Of a DNA stretch of 64,000 nt, positions 55,985 through 64,000 are shown piece after piece (the stretch's first letter is position 1; every line of letters begins with the position of its first letter). The notes below the pieces were generated by a model. The model made no database searches. It saw only the letters and a list, made by a program, of their open reading frames with translations, and had not been told where the DNA came from. Location of the stretch: NCBI RefSeq assembly GCF_000420625.1, contig NZ_ATVH01000015.1, positions 186,001 to 250,000 of the forward strand, written 5' to 3'. Source of the DNA: Fodinicurvata sediminis DSM 21159 (lineage in GTDB: Bacteria > Pseudomonadota > Alphaproteobacteria > Kiloniellales > DSM-21159). Both the position numbers and the translations under genes were made by a program.

Positions 55985-57562
55985 ATGTCCCGCCAGATAC
56001 CCATCGGCCATCGCCTGCGGCGCCATCGCAAGGACCATGGCCTGACCCAGATGGCCCTGGCTGAAGCCGTTGGCATCTCCCCATCCTACCTGAACCTGAT
56101 CGAGCACAATCGACGTGCCATCGGGGGCAGTCTGCTTGTGCGGCTGGCCGAGGCCTTGGAGCTGGAACCGGGAAGCCTGTCGGGCTCGGAAGAAGGGCGT
56201 CTTGTGTCGGACCTGGGCGAGATGACGGCCGATCCGGTCTTCGAGGAGGCGCCCCTGGACACGAAGGAGTTCTCGTCCGCCGTGGCCAATACGCCGGCCA
56301 TGGTGAAGGCGCTGATGACGCTTTACCGCGCCTATCGCAGTTCGCTGGACGAGGTCGACATCCTGTCAGAGCGTCTCAGCCACGACCCTTTCCTGGCCGA
56401 TGCCAGCCATTCCGTTCTGACCCGGATCACGGCCATCCGGACAGTGGCTGAAATCTTTCACAGCTATGACGACTTGCCGTCCGAGAAGCGGGCTCACTTC
56501 AACCAGACCCTGATACGGGAATCCGAACGCCTGGCCGAGTCGGCCACGGAGATCTTCAACTTCCTGGAGCGCGGTGCCGCCGGACGGCGGGCGGTCAATC
56601 CGGCCGAGGAAGTGGATGATCTGCTTTACGATCACGACAACTACTTTCCGGAGCTGGAAACGCGTGCAGGCGAGCTTCAGCATTCCGTGGATCCGGAGGG
56701 CGGTGTGTTCCTGACGGATCTGATCCTGCATCTGGAAGCACGGCATGACGTGCGTGTCGAACGTCTGTCGTCCGGCAACCTGCCCGCGCGGGGCTATCGC
56801 TGGGATCCGCAGGAGCGTGTGCTGCAGTTGTCGCGTGCCCTGCCCATCACCTCGTCGCGCTTCCTGGCGGCGCGCCTGATCTGTCGCCTGGAGGCCGGAG
56901 AGGAGATCGAGGCGCTCGTGCGCAGTGCACGCCTGACCACCGATATGGCGCGTGAGCGCGCGCGCGAGGCCCTGGTGTCCTATGCCGCGGCAGCCCTGCT
57001 GTTTCCCTATGATGCCTTCCGCGAAGCCGCCCTGGAGTTGCGCCATGACATCGAGATGCTGCAGCAACGCTTTGCAGCCAGTTGGGAACAGGTCTGCCAC
57101 CGCCTGACCACCTTGCGTCATCCCGGCCGTGAGGGTGTGCCTTTCCACTTCCTGCGCACTGACATTGCCGGCAACATCTCGAAACGTTTCTCGGCCTCGG
57201 GCCTGCAGTTACCGCGCTACAGCGGGGCGTGCCCGCGCTGGGCTGTGCACGAGGCCTACCTGACTCCGGACCGGCTGGTGACGCAGTATGTGCGCCTGCC
57301 GGACAACACGACCTATCTTTTCGTCGCCCGCGCCGTGCGTCGCGGCGGTGGCGGCTATTGGGCCCCGCAGGCCGTGCATTCGGTGATGATCGGCTGCGAT
57401 ACTGCATTTGCCAAGGATATCGTTTACGCTGACGGACTGCCGTTGGACAATCCCGAGGCGGCCGTGCCCGTGGGAGTGGGCTGCCGTCAGTGTCCGCGCG
57501 AGGATTGCCTGCAGCGCGCCTACGACCAGGCTGAACCGGGCCTGGAGGTTGGCGCGACCTGA
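55985..57562 (+). CDS. ScfR-type short-chain fatty acyl-CoA regulator (XRE family)
   Basis: A 525-aa regulator. An N-terminal XRE helix-turn-helix (about 8-65: IGHRLRRHRKDHGLTQMALAEAVGISPSYLNLIEHNRR) is followed by an IrrE-like region and a C-terminal DUF2083 domain ending in CRQCPREDCLQRAY, a possible metal or redox site. Relatives (ScfR, RamB, PrpR-like) bind short-chain acyl-CoA and control propionate, glyoxylate or acyl degradation genes. It diverges from the Liv-type importer, which may be a target. Confidence 0.9.
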   Translation: MSRQIPIGHRLRRHRKDHGLTQMALAEAVGISPSYLNLIEHNRRAIGGSLLVRLAEALELEPGSLSGSEEGRLVSDLGEMTADPVFEEAPLDTKEFSSAVANTPAMVKALMTLYRAYRSSLDEVDILSERLSHDPFLADASHSVLTRITAIRTVAEIFHSYDDLPSEKRAHFNQTLIRESERLAESATEIFNFLERGAAGRRAVNPAEEVDDLLYDHDNYFPELETRAGELQHSVDPEGGVFLTDLILHLEARHDVRVERLSSGNLPARGYRWDPQERVLQLSRALPITSSRFLAARLICRLEAGEEIEALVRSARLTTDMARERAREALVSYAAAALLFPYDAFREAALELRHDIEMLQQRFAASWEQVCHRLTTLRHPGREGVPFHFLRTDIAGNISKRFSASGLQLPRYSGACPRWAVHEAYLTPDRLVTQYVRLPDNTTYLFVARAVRRGGGGYWAPQAVHSVMIGCDTAFAKDIVYADGLPLDNPEAAVPVGVGCRQCPREDCLQRAYDQAEPGLEVGAT

Positions 57563-57655
57563 AATCGGCTATTATAACCTAGGCGCGAACGCGCTAGACT
57601 AGGGCACAGAACAAGAATGCGGCCAAAAAAGGCCGGCACCAGCAAGGGGGGCAAC

Positions 57656-58039
57656 TTGGCCCGAAAATCCACGGTCCTGATTGCAGAGGACGAGCATACG
57701 ATCGCGGAGTCCCTGAGCTTCCTGATGGAGAAACAGGGTTTCTCGGTCGGCGTCGCCAAGGACGGCGCGTGTGCCATCGAAATGGCGATTCGGGATGTGC
57801 CGGATATCCTGCTTCTGGATATCATGATGCCGGGTTGCGACGGCTTCGAGGTGGTTCGCACCCTGCGCGGCGATGCAAGGACACGCGAGATTCCCATTAT
57901 CATGCTGACCGCGCGTATCCGCGAGGTGGACCGCCGCAAAGGAATCGAACTGGGTGTGGACGATTTCGTCACCAAACCCTTTTCCACCACGGACGTGGTG
58001 GCCCGGGTGAAGGCCCTGCTGTCACCGGAAGCCGACTGA
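57656..58039 (+). CDS. Single-domain CheY-like response regulator
   Basis: A 127-aa receiver domain with no output domain. The acidic pocket is E-D near the start (LIAEDEHT), the phospho-acceptor aspartate in ILLLDIMMPGCDGFEV, the conserved threonine in MLTAR, and the lysine in TKPF. The TTG at 57656 is chosen because AAGGGGGG lies just before it and the usual N-terminus starts there; an ATG at 57617 is the alternative. No partner kinase gene is in the window. Confidence 0.85.
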   Translation: MARKSTVLIAEDEHTIAESLSFLMEKQGFSVGVAKDGACAIEMAIRDVPDILLLDIMMPGCDGFEVVRTLRGDARTREIPIIMLTARIREVDRRKGIELGVDDFVTKPFSTTDVVARVKALLSPEAD

Positions 58040-58075
58040 GCGTTGGAAGCATTGAGCGGCCAGAAAGGTATGTTG

Positions 58076-58222
58076 TAGGCGCCGCATGGCGGACTCTGTC
58101 GCAACGGAGGGGACGTTGCCCTCACCTCCGGCGCCTCAGAGTAGGCGGAAAACGCCACTCCGGTTCCCGAAGCAACCTTTGGAGCGCGAAGCCGCCAACC
58201 GCCATGCAGCGGGTTCACGCTA
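58076..58222. ncRNA. Candidate structured RNA or palindromic element, family unknown
   Basis: A 9-bp closing stem (GCATGGCGG at 58084-58092 with CCGCCATGC at 58199-58207) encloses at least three further stems: ACTCTG/CAGAGT (58093-58098 with 58137-58142, holding GGAGG/CCTCC), GGCG/CGCC around GAAAA (58144-58156), and CTCC/GGAG. This is more ordered pairing than expected from an ordinary spacer. I could not match it to 6S, SRP, RNase P or a known riboswitch. Strand is not certain. Confidence 0.35.
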
Positions 58223-58291
58223 GGAGAAGATGCAGGGGCCCGCATTGATCTGTGTAAAGGCCGCAACCGAAAATATGACTGAAAAACCCGA

Positions 58292-58993
58292 TCAGAGTTC
58301 CGTTGTCAGACTGTAGTCCCCGCGATAGGACATGCGCACGAAGGTGACGGGCTGGGTGCCCAGCCAGGTGGTGCGCTCGACAATGAACAGCGCGCTGCCT
58401 TCAGGCGCTTCCAACAGCTCGGCTTCACGCGGCCCAGCATTGGCGGCAGAAAAGTGTATGCGTCCGTGGGAATAGGGCACTTCCTGCACCAGCCATTCGT
58501 TGGCGCTGAGACGGTCCAGGGGGGCGTCCAGTATGCCCGATGCCGCGGGGACATGAATCCAGCGGTCCTCCAGCTGGAAGGGTCGCTGGTCGGCCAGGTG
58601 CAGGCTGCAGACATGCAGCATGTCGGCCTCGGCCGGCAGATCCAGGCGTGCCCGAACGGAAGCGCTGGGGGCCACGCGCTGGCGCTCCAGCAGGCTATAG
58701 CCGTAAACGGCGCTGCGGCTTTCGACCTCGTGGCGGGTGATGGGGATATCCAGGACGGCCTTGCGCACCGGATTGAGCGCTACCCGCGTGCCGGCCCGGC
58801 GCTTGCGCTCCAGGATGCCCGTATCTGCCAGTTCGCGCAGGGCACGGTTCACCGTGGCCCGGGCGCAGCCAAAGGTTTCGGCCAGCTCTGTCTCGCCGGG
58901 AATCAGGGTGCCGGGCGGCCATTTGCGGTCCTGGATCCGCTTCATGATCTCGGCCTGCACGGCCTGGTATGAATTGATCTGTGCCTCGCTCAC
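58292..58993 (-). CDS. hutC: Histidine utilization repressor HutC
   Basis: A 233-aa GntR-family repressor of the HutC subfamily, which in relatives releases DNA when urocanate is bound. Winged helix near residues 8-75 (IQDRKWPPGTLIPGETELAETFGCARATVNRALRELADTGILERKRRAGTRV) and a C-terminal UTRA ligand domain. GTG start, overlapping the hutF stop as GTGA. Adjacent hut genes and the palindrome at 60381 support the name. Confidence 0.93.
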   Translation of the reverse strand: MSEAQINSYQAVQAEIMKRIQDRKWPPGTLIPGETELAETFGCARATVNRALRELADTGILERKRRAGTRVALNPVRKAVLDIPITRHEVESRSAVYGYSLLERQRVAPSASVRARLDLPAEADMLHVCSLHLADQRPFQLEDRWIHVPAASGILDAPLDRLSANEWLVQEVPYSHGRIHFSAANAGPREAELLEAPEGSALFIVERTTWLGTQPVTFVRMSYRGDYSLTTEL

Positions 58994-60354
58994 AGAGAGT
59001 TCCTCAAGCGGCCCAGGACCTTGCGGTAACGAGCCTCGATGACGTCGCGATTGCGGTGGCGGCCGCCCTCGACCATGTGGCGGCCGGCCGACCAGACGTC
59101 CTTCACGATGGGCGAGTTGGCGGCGAAGATCCAGGCGTCCAGCATCTCGTCGCCACGCGCGCCGGCCAGGGGCAGGCTGTTGCCGTCCAGGGACAGGATA
59201 TCGGCCAGCTTACCGACCTTCAGTGCGCCGCTGTCGCGCCCCAGGGCTTGGGCGCCGCCGGCCAGCATACCGTCATAGAGGAAGCGCCCTGCCGAACGCT
59301 GGTCGTCGGCCAGGACCACACGGCCCTGCTGTTTCAGGCGCTGACTGTACTCCAGGGTCCGCAGTTCCTCGGGTAGGGTGATGCAGACGTTGGAATCCGT
59401 GCCGATGCCGAAGCGTCCGTCCTGCTCGATGAAGGCCGGGCCTTCGAAGATGCCGTCGCCCAGGTTGCTTTCGGTGATAGGGCAGAGCCCGGCGACAGCC
59501 CTGGTGTGGGCCAGCCGCTGCGTTTCCTGCGTGCTCATGTGCGTGGCATGAACCAGGCACCAGCGTTCGTCCACCTGGCAGTTGTCCAGCAGCCAGTCGA
59601 TGGGCCGGGCGCCATAGGCCTGCTTCACCGCAGTAACCTCGGCCATCTGCTCGGCGATGTGGATGTGCAGAGGGCCCTGCGTCCGCAGGGCCACGGCTTC
59701 GGAAAGGTTTTCCGGCGCCACGGCACGCAGCGAGTGCAGGGCCAGGCCCAGGCGCGCGTCGTCCGGCAGGGATGCAAGGCTCGCTTCGGCGTCTTCGAGC
59801 AGCCGGGCATGGCGCGTCAGATCGTTGCCAAAGCGCTTCTGGCCCCCCTGGAGAGGCTGGTTGTCCAGTCCGCCGCGGCTGTAGAGCACCGGCAGATGGG
59901 TCAGGCCAAGGCCGCTTTCCTGGGCGGCCGCCTGGATGCGGTGACTGGTTTCGCCAAGCTTCGCATAGGGCTGGCCATCGGGCTGATGGTGCAGGTAGTG
60001 GAACTCGGCAACGGCGCCGTAGCCGGCCTCGAGCATCTCCATGAAGGCCAGGGCGGCAATCGCCTCTAGGTCGTCTGGCGTCAGCTTTTCCAGGAAGGCG
60101 TACATGAGCTGGCGCCAGGTCCAGAAGGAATCCTGGCCACCGGGACCGCGCTGCTCGGTCAGGCCGGCCAGCGCACGCTGGAAGGAATGGCTGTGCAGGT
60201 TGCCAGGCGCGGGCAGCAGGCAGTCCGTGACGGGGTCGGGCAGGTTACAGCCGCTGCGTACCGCGGCGATCCGTCCGTCCGTTCCGATGTCGATTTCCAC
60301 TGCCTCGCGCCAGCCATCGGGCAGGAGAGCCTGGCGCGCCTGGATCGTTTGCAT
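58990..60354 (-). CDS. hutF: Formimidoylglutamate deiminase
   Basis: A 454-aa amidohydrolase that deaminates N-formimidoyl-L-glutamate to N-formylglutamate and ammonia, the fourth step of the five-step histidine pathway. Metal-binding HSHSFQRAL near the start, HIHIAEQ in the middle, and GTDSNVCITLPEELRTLEYSQRL are typical. ATG 60354 is chosen, nine codons into the longer frame, at the conserved start. Confidence 0.94.
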   Translation of the reverse strand: MQTIQARQALLPDGWREAVEIDIGTDGRIAAVRSGCNLPDPVTDCLLPAPGNLHSHSFQRALAGLTEQRGPGGQDSFWTWRQLMYAFLEKLTPDDLEAIAALAFMEMLEAGYGAVAEFHYLHHQPDGQPYAKLGETSHRIQAAAQESGLGLTHLPVLYSRGGLDNQPLQGGQKRFGNDLTRHARLLEDAEASLASLPDDARLGLALHSLRAVAPENLSEAVALRTQGPLHIHIAEQMAEVTAVKQAYGARPIDWLLDNCQVDERWCLVHATHMSTQETQRLAHTRAVAGLCPITESNLGDGIFEGPAFIEQDGRFGIGTDSNVCITLPEELRTLEYSQRLKQQGRVVLADDQRSAGRFLYDGMLAGGAQALGRDSGALKVGKLADILSLDGNSLPLAGARGDEMLDAWIFAANSPIVKDVWSAGRHMVEGGRHRNRDVIEARYRKVLGRLRNSL

Positions 60355-60374
60355 GACAGCTCCCGAACTTGATG

Positions 60375-60412
60375 TTGACAAATATGTGCAGACATATTCA
60401 AATTATGTCAAG
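60375..60412. promoter_or_regulatory. Divergent hut promoter region with HutC operator candidate
   Basis: AATATGT and ACATATT (60381-60387 and 60392-60398) form an inverted repeat around GCAG, close to the AT-rich palindromes bound by HutC in relatives. TTGACA boxes lie on both sides: on the plus strand at 60375-60380 and on the minus strand at 60407-60412, pointing outward toward hutI and hutF. One repressor could thus block both directions. Confidence 0.6.
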
Positions 60413-60432
60413 TTTATTGAAGGGAGGCTGCC

Positions 60433-61641
60433 TTGGCCGATTGCGTGCTCACCGGGGGACGACTTGCCACCATGACGAAGGGGGGCGCTTCCTATGGGCT
60501 GATCGAGAACGGCGCCCTGGCCCTGCAGGCTGGCCGCATCGCCTGGGTGGGGCCTGCCGATGAACTTCCCTCAGACTACAGCGCGCTGCCACAGCAGGAT
60601 CTGGAAGGCCGTCTGGTCACGCCAGGCCTGATCGATTGCCATACTCATCTGGTCTATGGCGGTGACAGGGCACGCGAGTTCGAATTGCGCCTTGAGGGCG
60701 CGTCCTATGAAGAAGTGGCCAAGGCCGGCGGCGGCATCCTCTCCACCATGCAGGCGACACGCGAGGCCAGCGAGGACGATCTGGTCGCTTCCGCCCTGCC
60801 GCGACTGGACGCCCTTATGGACGAGGGGGTCACTACGGTCGAAATCAAGTCCGGGTATGGGCTGAACATCGAAGACGAGAAGAAGATGCTCTCGGCGGCC
60901 CGCCGCCTGGGCAAGGAACGCGCTATCCGGGTGGAGACGACCTACCTGGGCGCCCACGCCTTGCCGCCCGAATACAAGGGCGAGAGCGATGCCTATATCG
61001 ACGAGGTGGTGCTGCCTGGCCTGGAAAGCACCGCCGCTGACGGCCTGGTCGATGCCGTGGACGGCTTCTGCGAGAACATCGCCTTTTCCACCGAACAGAT
61101 CGAACGTGTCTTCCGGAAGGCCCGGGACCTGGACCTCCCGCTGAAGCTGCATGCCGAGCAGCTGTCCAATCAGGGTGGCACGGAACTGGCCGCACACTAT
61201 GGCGCGCTGTCGGCCGATCATCTGGAATACCTGGATGCCGCCGGCGTAGAAGCCATGGCCCAGGCCGGCACGGTGGCCGTGCTGCTTCCGGGCGCCTTCT
61301 ACACCCTGCGCGAAACCCAGCTGCCGCCCCTGGCCCTGCTGCGTCAGGCCGGTGTGCCCCTGGCGCTGGCGACCGACTGCAACCCCGGTTCCTCGCCGCT
61401 GTTTTCGCCGCTGCTGGTGATGAACATGGCCTGCACGCTGTTCCGCATGACACCCGAAGAGGCGCTGGCCGGCTTGACGCGCGAAGGCGCTCGGGCCCTG
61501 GGGTTATCCGACGAGGTGGGCACACTGCAGGCAGGCAAGCGCGCGGACCTGGCCATATGGGATGTGGAGGAGCCGGCCTCGCTGGCCTATCGCATCGGCT
61601 TCAACCCGCTCCACCGGCGCATCAGCGGAGGCGAAGGATGA
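60433..61641 (+). CDS. hutI: Imidazolonepropionase
   Basis: A 402-aa metal-dependent amidohydrolase that opens imidazolone-5-propionate to N-formimidoyl-L-glutamate. Motifs: [76 protein letters not shown], and [13 protein letters not shown] start with AAGGGAGG about 8 bases upstream. The stop overlaps the hutH start (ATGA). Confidence 0.95.
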   Translation: MADCVLTGGRLATMTKGGASYGLIENGALALQAGRIAWVGPADELPSDYSALPQQDLEGRLVTPGLIDCHTHLVYGGDRAREFELRLEGASYEEVAKAGGGILSTMQATREASEDDLVASALPRLDALMDEGVTTVEIKSGYGLNIEDEKKMLSAARRLGKERAIRVETTYLGAHALPPEYKGESDAYIDEVVLPGLESTAADGLVDAVDGFCENIAFSTEQIERVFRKARDLDLPLKLHAEQLSNQGGTELAAHYGALSADHLEYLDAAGVEAMAQAGTVAVLLPGAFYTLRETQLPPLALLRQAGVPLALATDCNPGSSPLFSPLLVMNMACTLFRMTPEEALAGLTREGARALGLSDEVGTLQAGKRADLAIWDVEEPASLAYRIGFNPLHRRISGGEG

Positions 61642-63176
61642 CCCTTACGCTCACTCCCGGGACCGTCACGCTGGCGGATCTGCAATCCATCCTGTTCGAG
61701 GCGCGCGCGGTCCAGCTCGACCCGCAGGCCCGCACCGCTGTGGAGGCCAGTGCGGCCCGGATCTCGGCTGCGGTCGAAGACGGCGCGCCGGTTTATGGCG
61801 TCAACACCGGCTTCGGCAAACTGGCCAGCGTCGGCATCTCGAAAGAGGACACGGCCAACCTGCAGCGCAACCTGATCCGCTCCCACTGTGCGGGTGTGGG
61901 CGAACCGCTGGATGCGGATATCGTGCGTCTGGTGATGGCCCTGAAGCTGATTTCCCTGGGGCGTGGCGCCTCGGGTGTGCGCTGGGCGGTGATCGATCAG
62001 CTGCAGCAGATGCTGGCCGCGGACATCCTGCCGGTGATTCCCTCGCAAGGCTCGGTGGGGGCCTCGGGCGACCTGGCACCGCTGGCGCATATGGCGGCCG
62101 CGATGATGGGCGAGGGCGAAAGCCTCCATCGGGGCTCGCGCATGCCGTCGGCCGAGGCGCTGTCGAAAGCCGGACTTGTGCCGCTGGTCCTGGGCGCCAA
62201 GGAGGGCCTGGCGCTTATCAACGGGACGCAGGTCTCGACGGCTCTGGCGCTAGCGGGCCTGTTCCGGACCTGGCGTGCGGCCCTGTCCTCACTGGTGACC
62301 GGCGCGTTGTCCACCGATGCGGCCATGGGCTCCAGTGCCCCCTTCCGGGTGGAGATTCACGAGCTGCGCGGTCAGCCTGGGCAGATTGATGCCGGTGCGT
62401 CGCTGCGCCACCTGCTGGAAGGCTCGGAGATTCGCGAGAGCCACCGTGAGGGCGACGAGCGGGTGCAGGATCCCTATTGCCTGCGCTGCCAACCTCAGGT
62501 AGCGGGCGCGGCCCTGGACCTGCTGCGCCAAGCCGGCCGGACTCTGGTGATCGAATCCAATGCCGTCACCGACAATCCGCTGGTGCTCGAGGATGGCTCC
62601 ATCGTCTCCGGCGGCAACTTCCACGCCGAGCCCGTGGCCTTTGCCGCCGATCAGATCGCGCTGGCCGTGGCCGAACTGGGCTCCATCGCGCAGCGGCGTA
62701 TCTCGCTGCTGGTCGACCCGGCCCTGAGCTTCGGCCTGCCGGCCTTCCTGTCGCCCAAGCCGGGCCTGAATTCCGGGCTGATGATTGCCGAGGTGACCTC
62801 GGCGGCCCTGATGAGTGAGAACCGGCAGCGGGCCCATCCCGCTTCGGTGGACTCGACCCCGACCTCGGCCAACCAGGAGGATCATGTCTCCATGGCCTGT
62901 CATGGCGCCTATCGCCTGTTGGCCATGAGCGCCAACCTGGAACGCATCATCGGGATCGAGGCGCTGGCCGGAGCACAGGGTGTGGAGTTCCGCGCCCCTC
63001 TGCAGACCAGCCCCCGCCTGCGTGACGGGCTGTCCCTCATTCGCCGCGTGGTGCCCAGCCTGAGCGAGGATCGCTACCTGAGCGACGAGCTGGAGTTGGC
63101 GGCACGCCTTGTGGCCGACGGTGCCCTGCTGGGCGCGCTGGACGGCCAGGTTCCGCCCCTGGAGATGACGCCATGA
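61638..63176 (+). CDS. hutH: Histidine ammonia-lyase
   Basis: Cytoplasmic lyase converting histidine to urocanate and ammonia, the first step of the pathway. The self-formed MIO cofactor comes from A142-S143-G144 ([15 protein letters not shown]), exactly at the usual position. Other typical parts are [12 protein letters not shown] and [10 protein letters not shown]. Length is 512 aa. The start is ATG 61638. Overlaps hutI before it and hutG after it, so the three form one unit. Confidence 0.97.
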   Translation: MTLTLTPGTVTLADLQSILFEARAVQLDPQARTAVEASAARISAAVEDGAPVYGVNTGFGKLASVGISKEDTANLQRNLIRSHCAGVGEPLDADIVRLVMALKLISLGRGASGVRWAVIDQLQQMLAADILPVIPSQGSVGASGDLAPLAHMAAAMMGEGESLHRGSRMPSAEALSKAGLVPLVLGAKEGLALINGTQVSTALALAGLFRTWRAALSSLVTGALSTDAAMGSSAPFRVEIHELRGQPGQIDAGASLRHLLEGSEIRESHREGDERVQDPYCLRCQPQVAGAALDLLRQAGRTLVIESNAVTDNPLVLEDGSIVSGGNFHAEPVAFAADQIALAVAELGSIAQRRISLLVDPALSFGLPAFLSPKPGLNSGLMIAEVTSAALMSENRQRAHPASVDSTPTSANQEDHVSMACHGAYRLLAMSANLERIIGIEALAGAQGVEFRAPLQTSPRLRDGLSLIRRVVPSLSEDRYLSDELELAARLVADGALLGALDGQVPPLEMTP

Positions 63177-64000
63177 CCCCCGTCAAGGTGACACGCGGGT
63201 CTAGTCCCGTTCTGCTGACTTTCCCGCACAGCGGCACCGAGGTGCCCGCGGAGATCTTCGCCCGCCTGAACGAACGTGGGCAGCAACTGACCGACACCGA
63301 CTGGCATGTGGACCGGCTCTATTCCGGCCTGTTGCCCAATGCCACGAAGGTCATGGCGCGTTTCCACCGCTATGTGATCGACGCCAACCGTCCGCCCTCG
63401 GGGGAATCGCTCTATCCCGGCCAGGCAACCACCGGTCTGGTGCCCGACACCGATTTCGACGGCAATCCCATTTGGCGCGAGGGCGAAGCGCCCGGCGACG
63501 TCGATATGACGGAACGGCGCGATGCCTTCCACAAGCCCTACCATGACGCCATCGCAGGTGAGCTTGAGCGCCTGCGTGCAGAGCACGGCTTTGCCGTCCT
63601 CTATGATTGTCACTCGATCCGTGCATGGGTGCCGCGCCTGTTCGAGGGGCGGCTGCCCGATTTCAATATCGGTACCAACCAGGGGGCATCCTGTGCCCCG
63701 ATTCTGGAACAACGTGTCGCCGAGGTTTGTGCTGCGGCCGAGGCTGACGGCTACAGCCACATCCTGAACGGCCGTTTTCGCGGCGGCTGGACCACGCGCC
63801 ACTACGGTCGGCCCCGGGAGGGGCTACATGCCATCCAGATGGAACTGGCGCAGGTGGCCTACCTGCTGGCGGAAGAACCGCCCTTCGCCTACGACGTGGA
63901 CAAGGCTGAAGATCTGCGCCGGCACCTGGGCCGGGTGCTGCAGGTCATCGAGACAACGGCGCTTGAGGGCGCCCTGACAACAAGCGAGGCAGAGAATGAA
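63173..64000 (+). CDS. hutG: N-formylglutamate amidohydrolase, 3'-partial
   Basis: Hydrolyses N-formylglutamate to glutamate and formate, the last step. It starts at ATG 63173, overlapping the hutH stop by 4 bases, and stays open for 276 codons to the window end. Family motifs include [53 protein letters not shown] and [15 protein letters not shown]. Typical length is about 260-280, so only a few residues and the stop are missing. Confidence 0.93.
   Translation, partial: MTPVKVTRGSSPVLLTFPHSGTEVPAEIFARLNERGQQLTDTDWHVDRLYSGLLPNATKVMARFHRYVIDANRPPSGESLYPGQATTGLVPDTDFDGNPIWREGEAPGDVDMTERRDAFHKPYHDAIAGELERLRAEHGFAVLYDCHSIRAWVPRLFEGRLPDFNIGTNQGASCAPILEQRVAEVCAAAEADGYSHILNGRFRGGWTTRHYGRPREGLHAIQMELAQVAYLLAEEPPFAYDVDKAEDLRRHLGRVLQVIETTALEGALTTSEAENE

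Noticed and set aside
58076-58222. Assignment of the structured stretch as 6S RNA
   Set aside because: The fold is multi-branched and lacks the long single axis with a central bubble; neighbourhood also unlike ssrS. Kept as an unassigned element.
1-64000. Defence system, prophage or CRISPR
   Set aside because: No cas, restriction, toxin-antitoxin, integrase or phage structural gene, and no regularly spaced repeats; the only mobile element found is the IS at 31740.

Overview
The window is a GC-rich segment of an alphaproteobacterial chromosome. The best guess is Rhodospirillales-like; this is inferred from gene content (ScfR-type regulator, HutF-type histidine pathway, TTT and TRAP transporters, DUF5993/DsbB pair, DUF1127 small proteins) and not from a marker gene. 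Both ends cut genes: an M32 carboxypeptidase on the left and hutG on the right. No rRNA, tRNA or CRISPR was seen.

Layout. 1-12.4 kb is core metabolism and envelope: M32 peptidase, thrC, an M16 peptidase and a GNAT acetyltransferase, then yqgE, a ScsB/DsbD-type reductase, a peroxiredoxin, rnhA-thrB-ispH on the minus strand, and two small secreted proteins. 12.4-17.8 kb is a possible cAMP signalling island on the minus strand: a 1142-aa SAM/class III cyclase/ATPase/TPR protein, a CRP-type regulator with cAMP-pocket and CRP-helix signatures, and two DUF1127-like small genes. Two CRP-consensus palindromes lie in this same stretch. 18-24 kb has an MFS transporter and two tandem, partly homogenised chemotaxis receptors. 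24-31 kb has a DUF5993/DsbB-like pair, a deletion scar joining a 5'-truncated atuA-like gene to a 5'-truncated TRAP permease, an aldo/keto reductase, an SDR and an MgtC/DUF4010 membrane protein. 30.7-33.1 kb is a secreted-protein gene split by an IS5-family element, and also carrying a nonsense codon and 3' frameshifts.

33-46 kb is transport: an APC permease, a FadR-type regulator, a TauE exporter, a TctCBA tricarboxylate-type transporter, a gamma-glutamyltransferase-like enzyme and a PotD/B/C/A-like ABC importer whose ATPase gene faces the other way. 46-50.5 kb holds two secreted proteins on one strand: a VWA protein with seven 88-residue repeats, and a WG-repeat protein. 50.6-55.8 kb is a complete Liv-type ABC importer, divergent from a ScfR-type regulator. 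57.6-64 kb has a CheY-like receiver, an unassigned structured intergenic stretch, and the hut genes: hutC-hutF leftward and hutI-hutH-hutG rightward. A palindrome in their shared promoter region is a likely HutC operator. hutU is not in the window.

The strongest points to follow up are the cyclase/CRP/DUF1127 neighbourhood with its CRP-like sites, the DsbB-like protein with its second cysteine pair in a C-terminal tail, the exactly reconstructable IS insertion, and the head-to-head truncation scar. Most remaining genes are ordinary.
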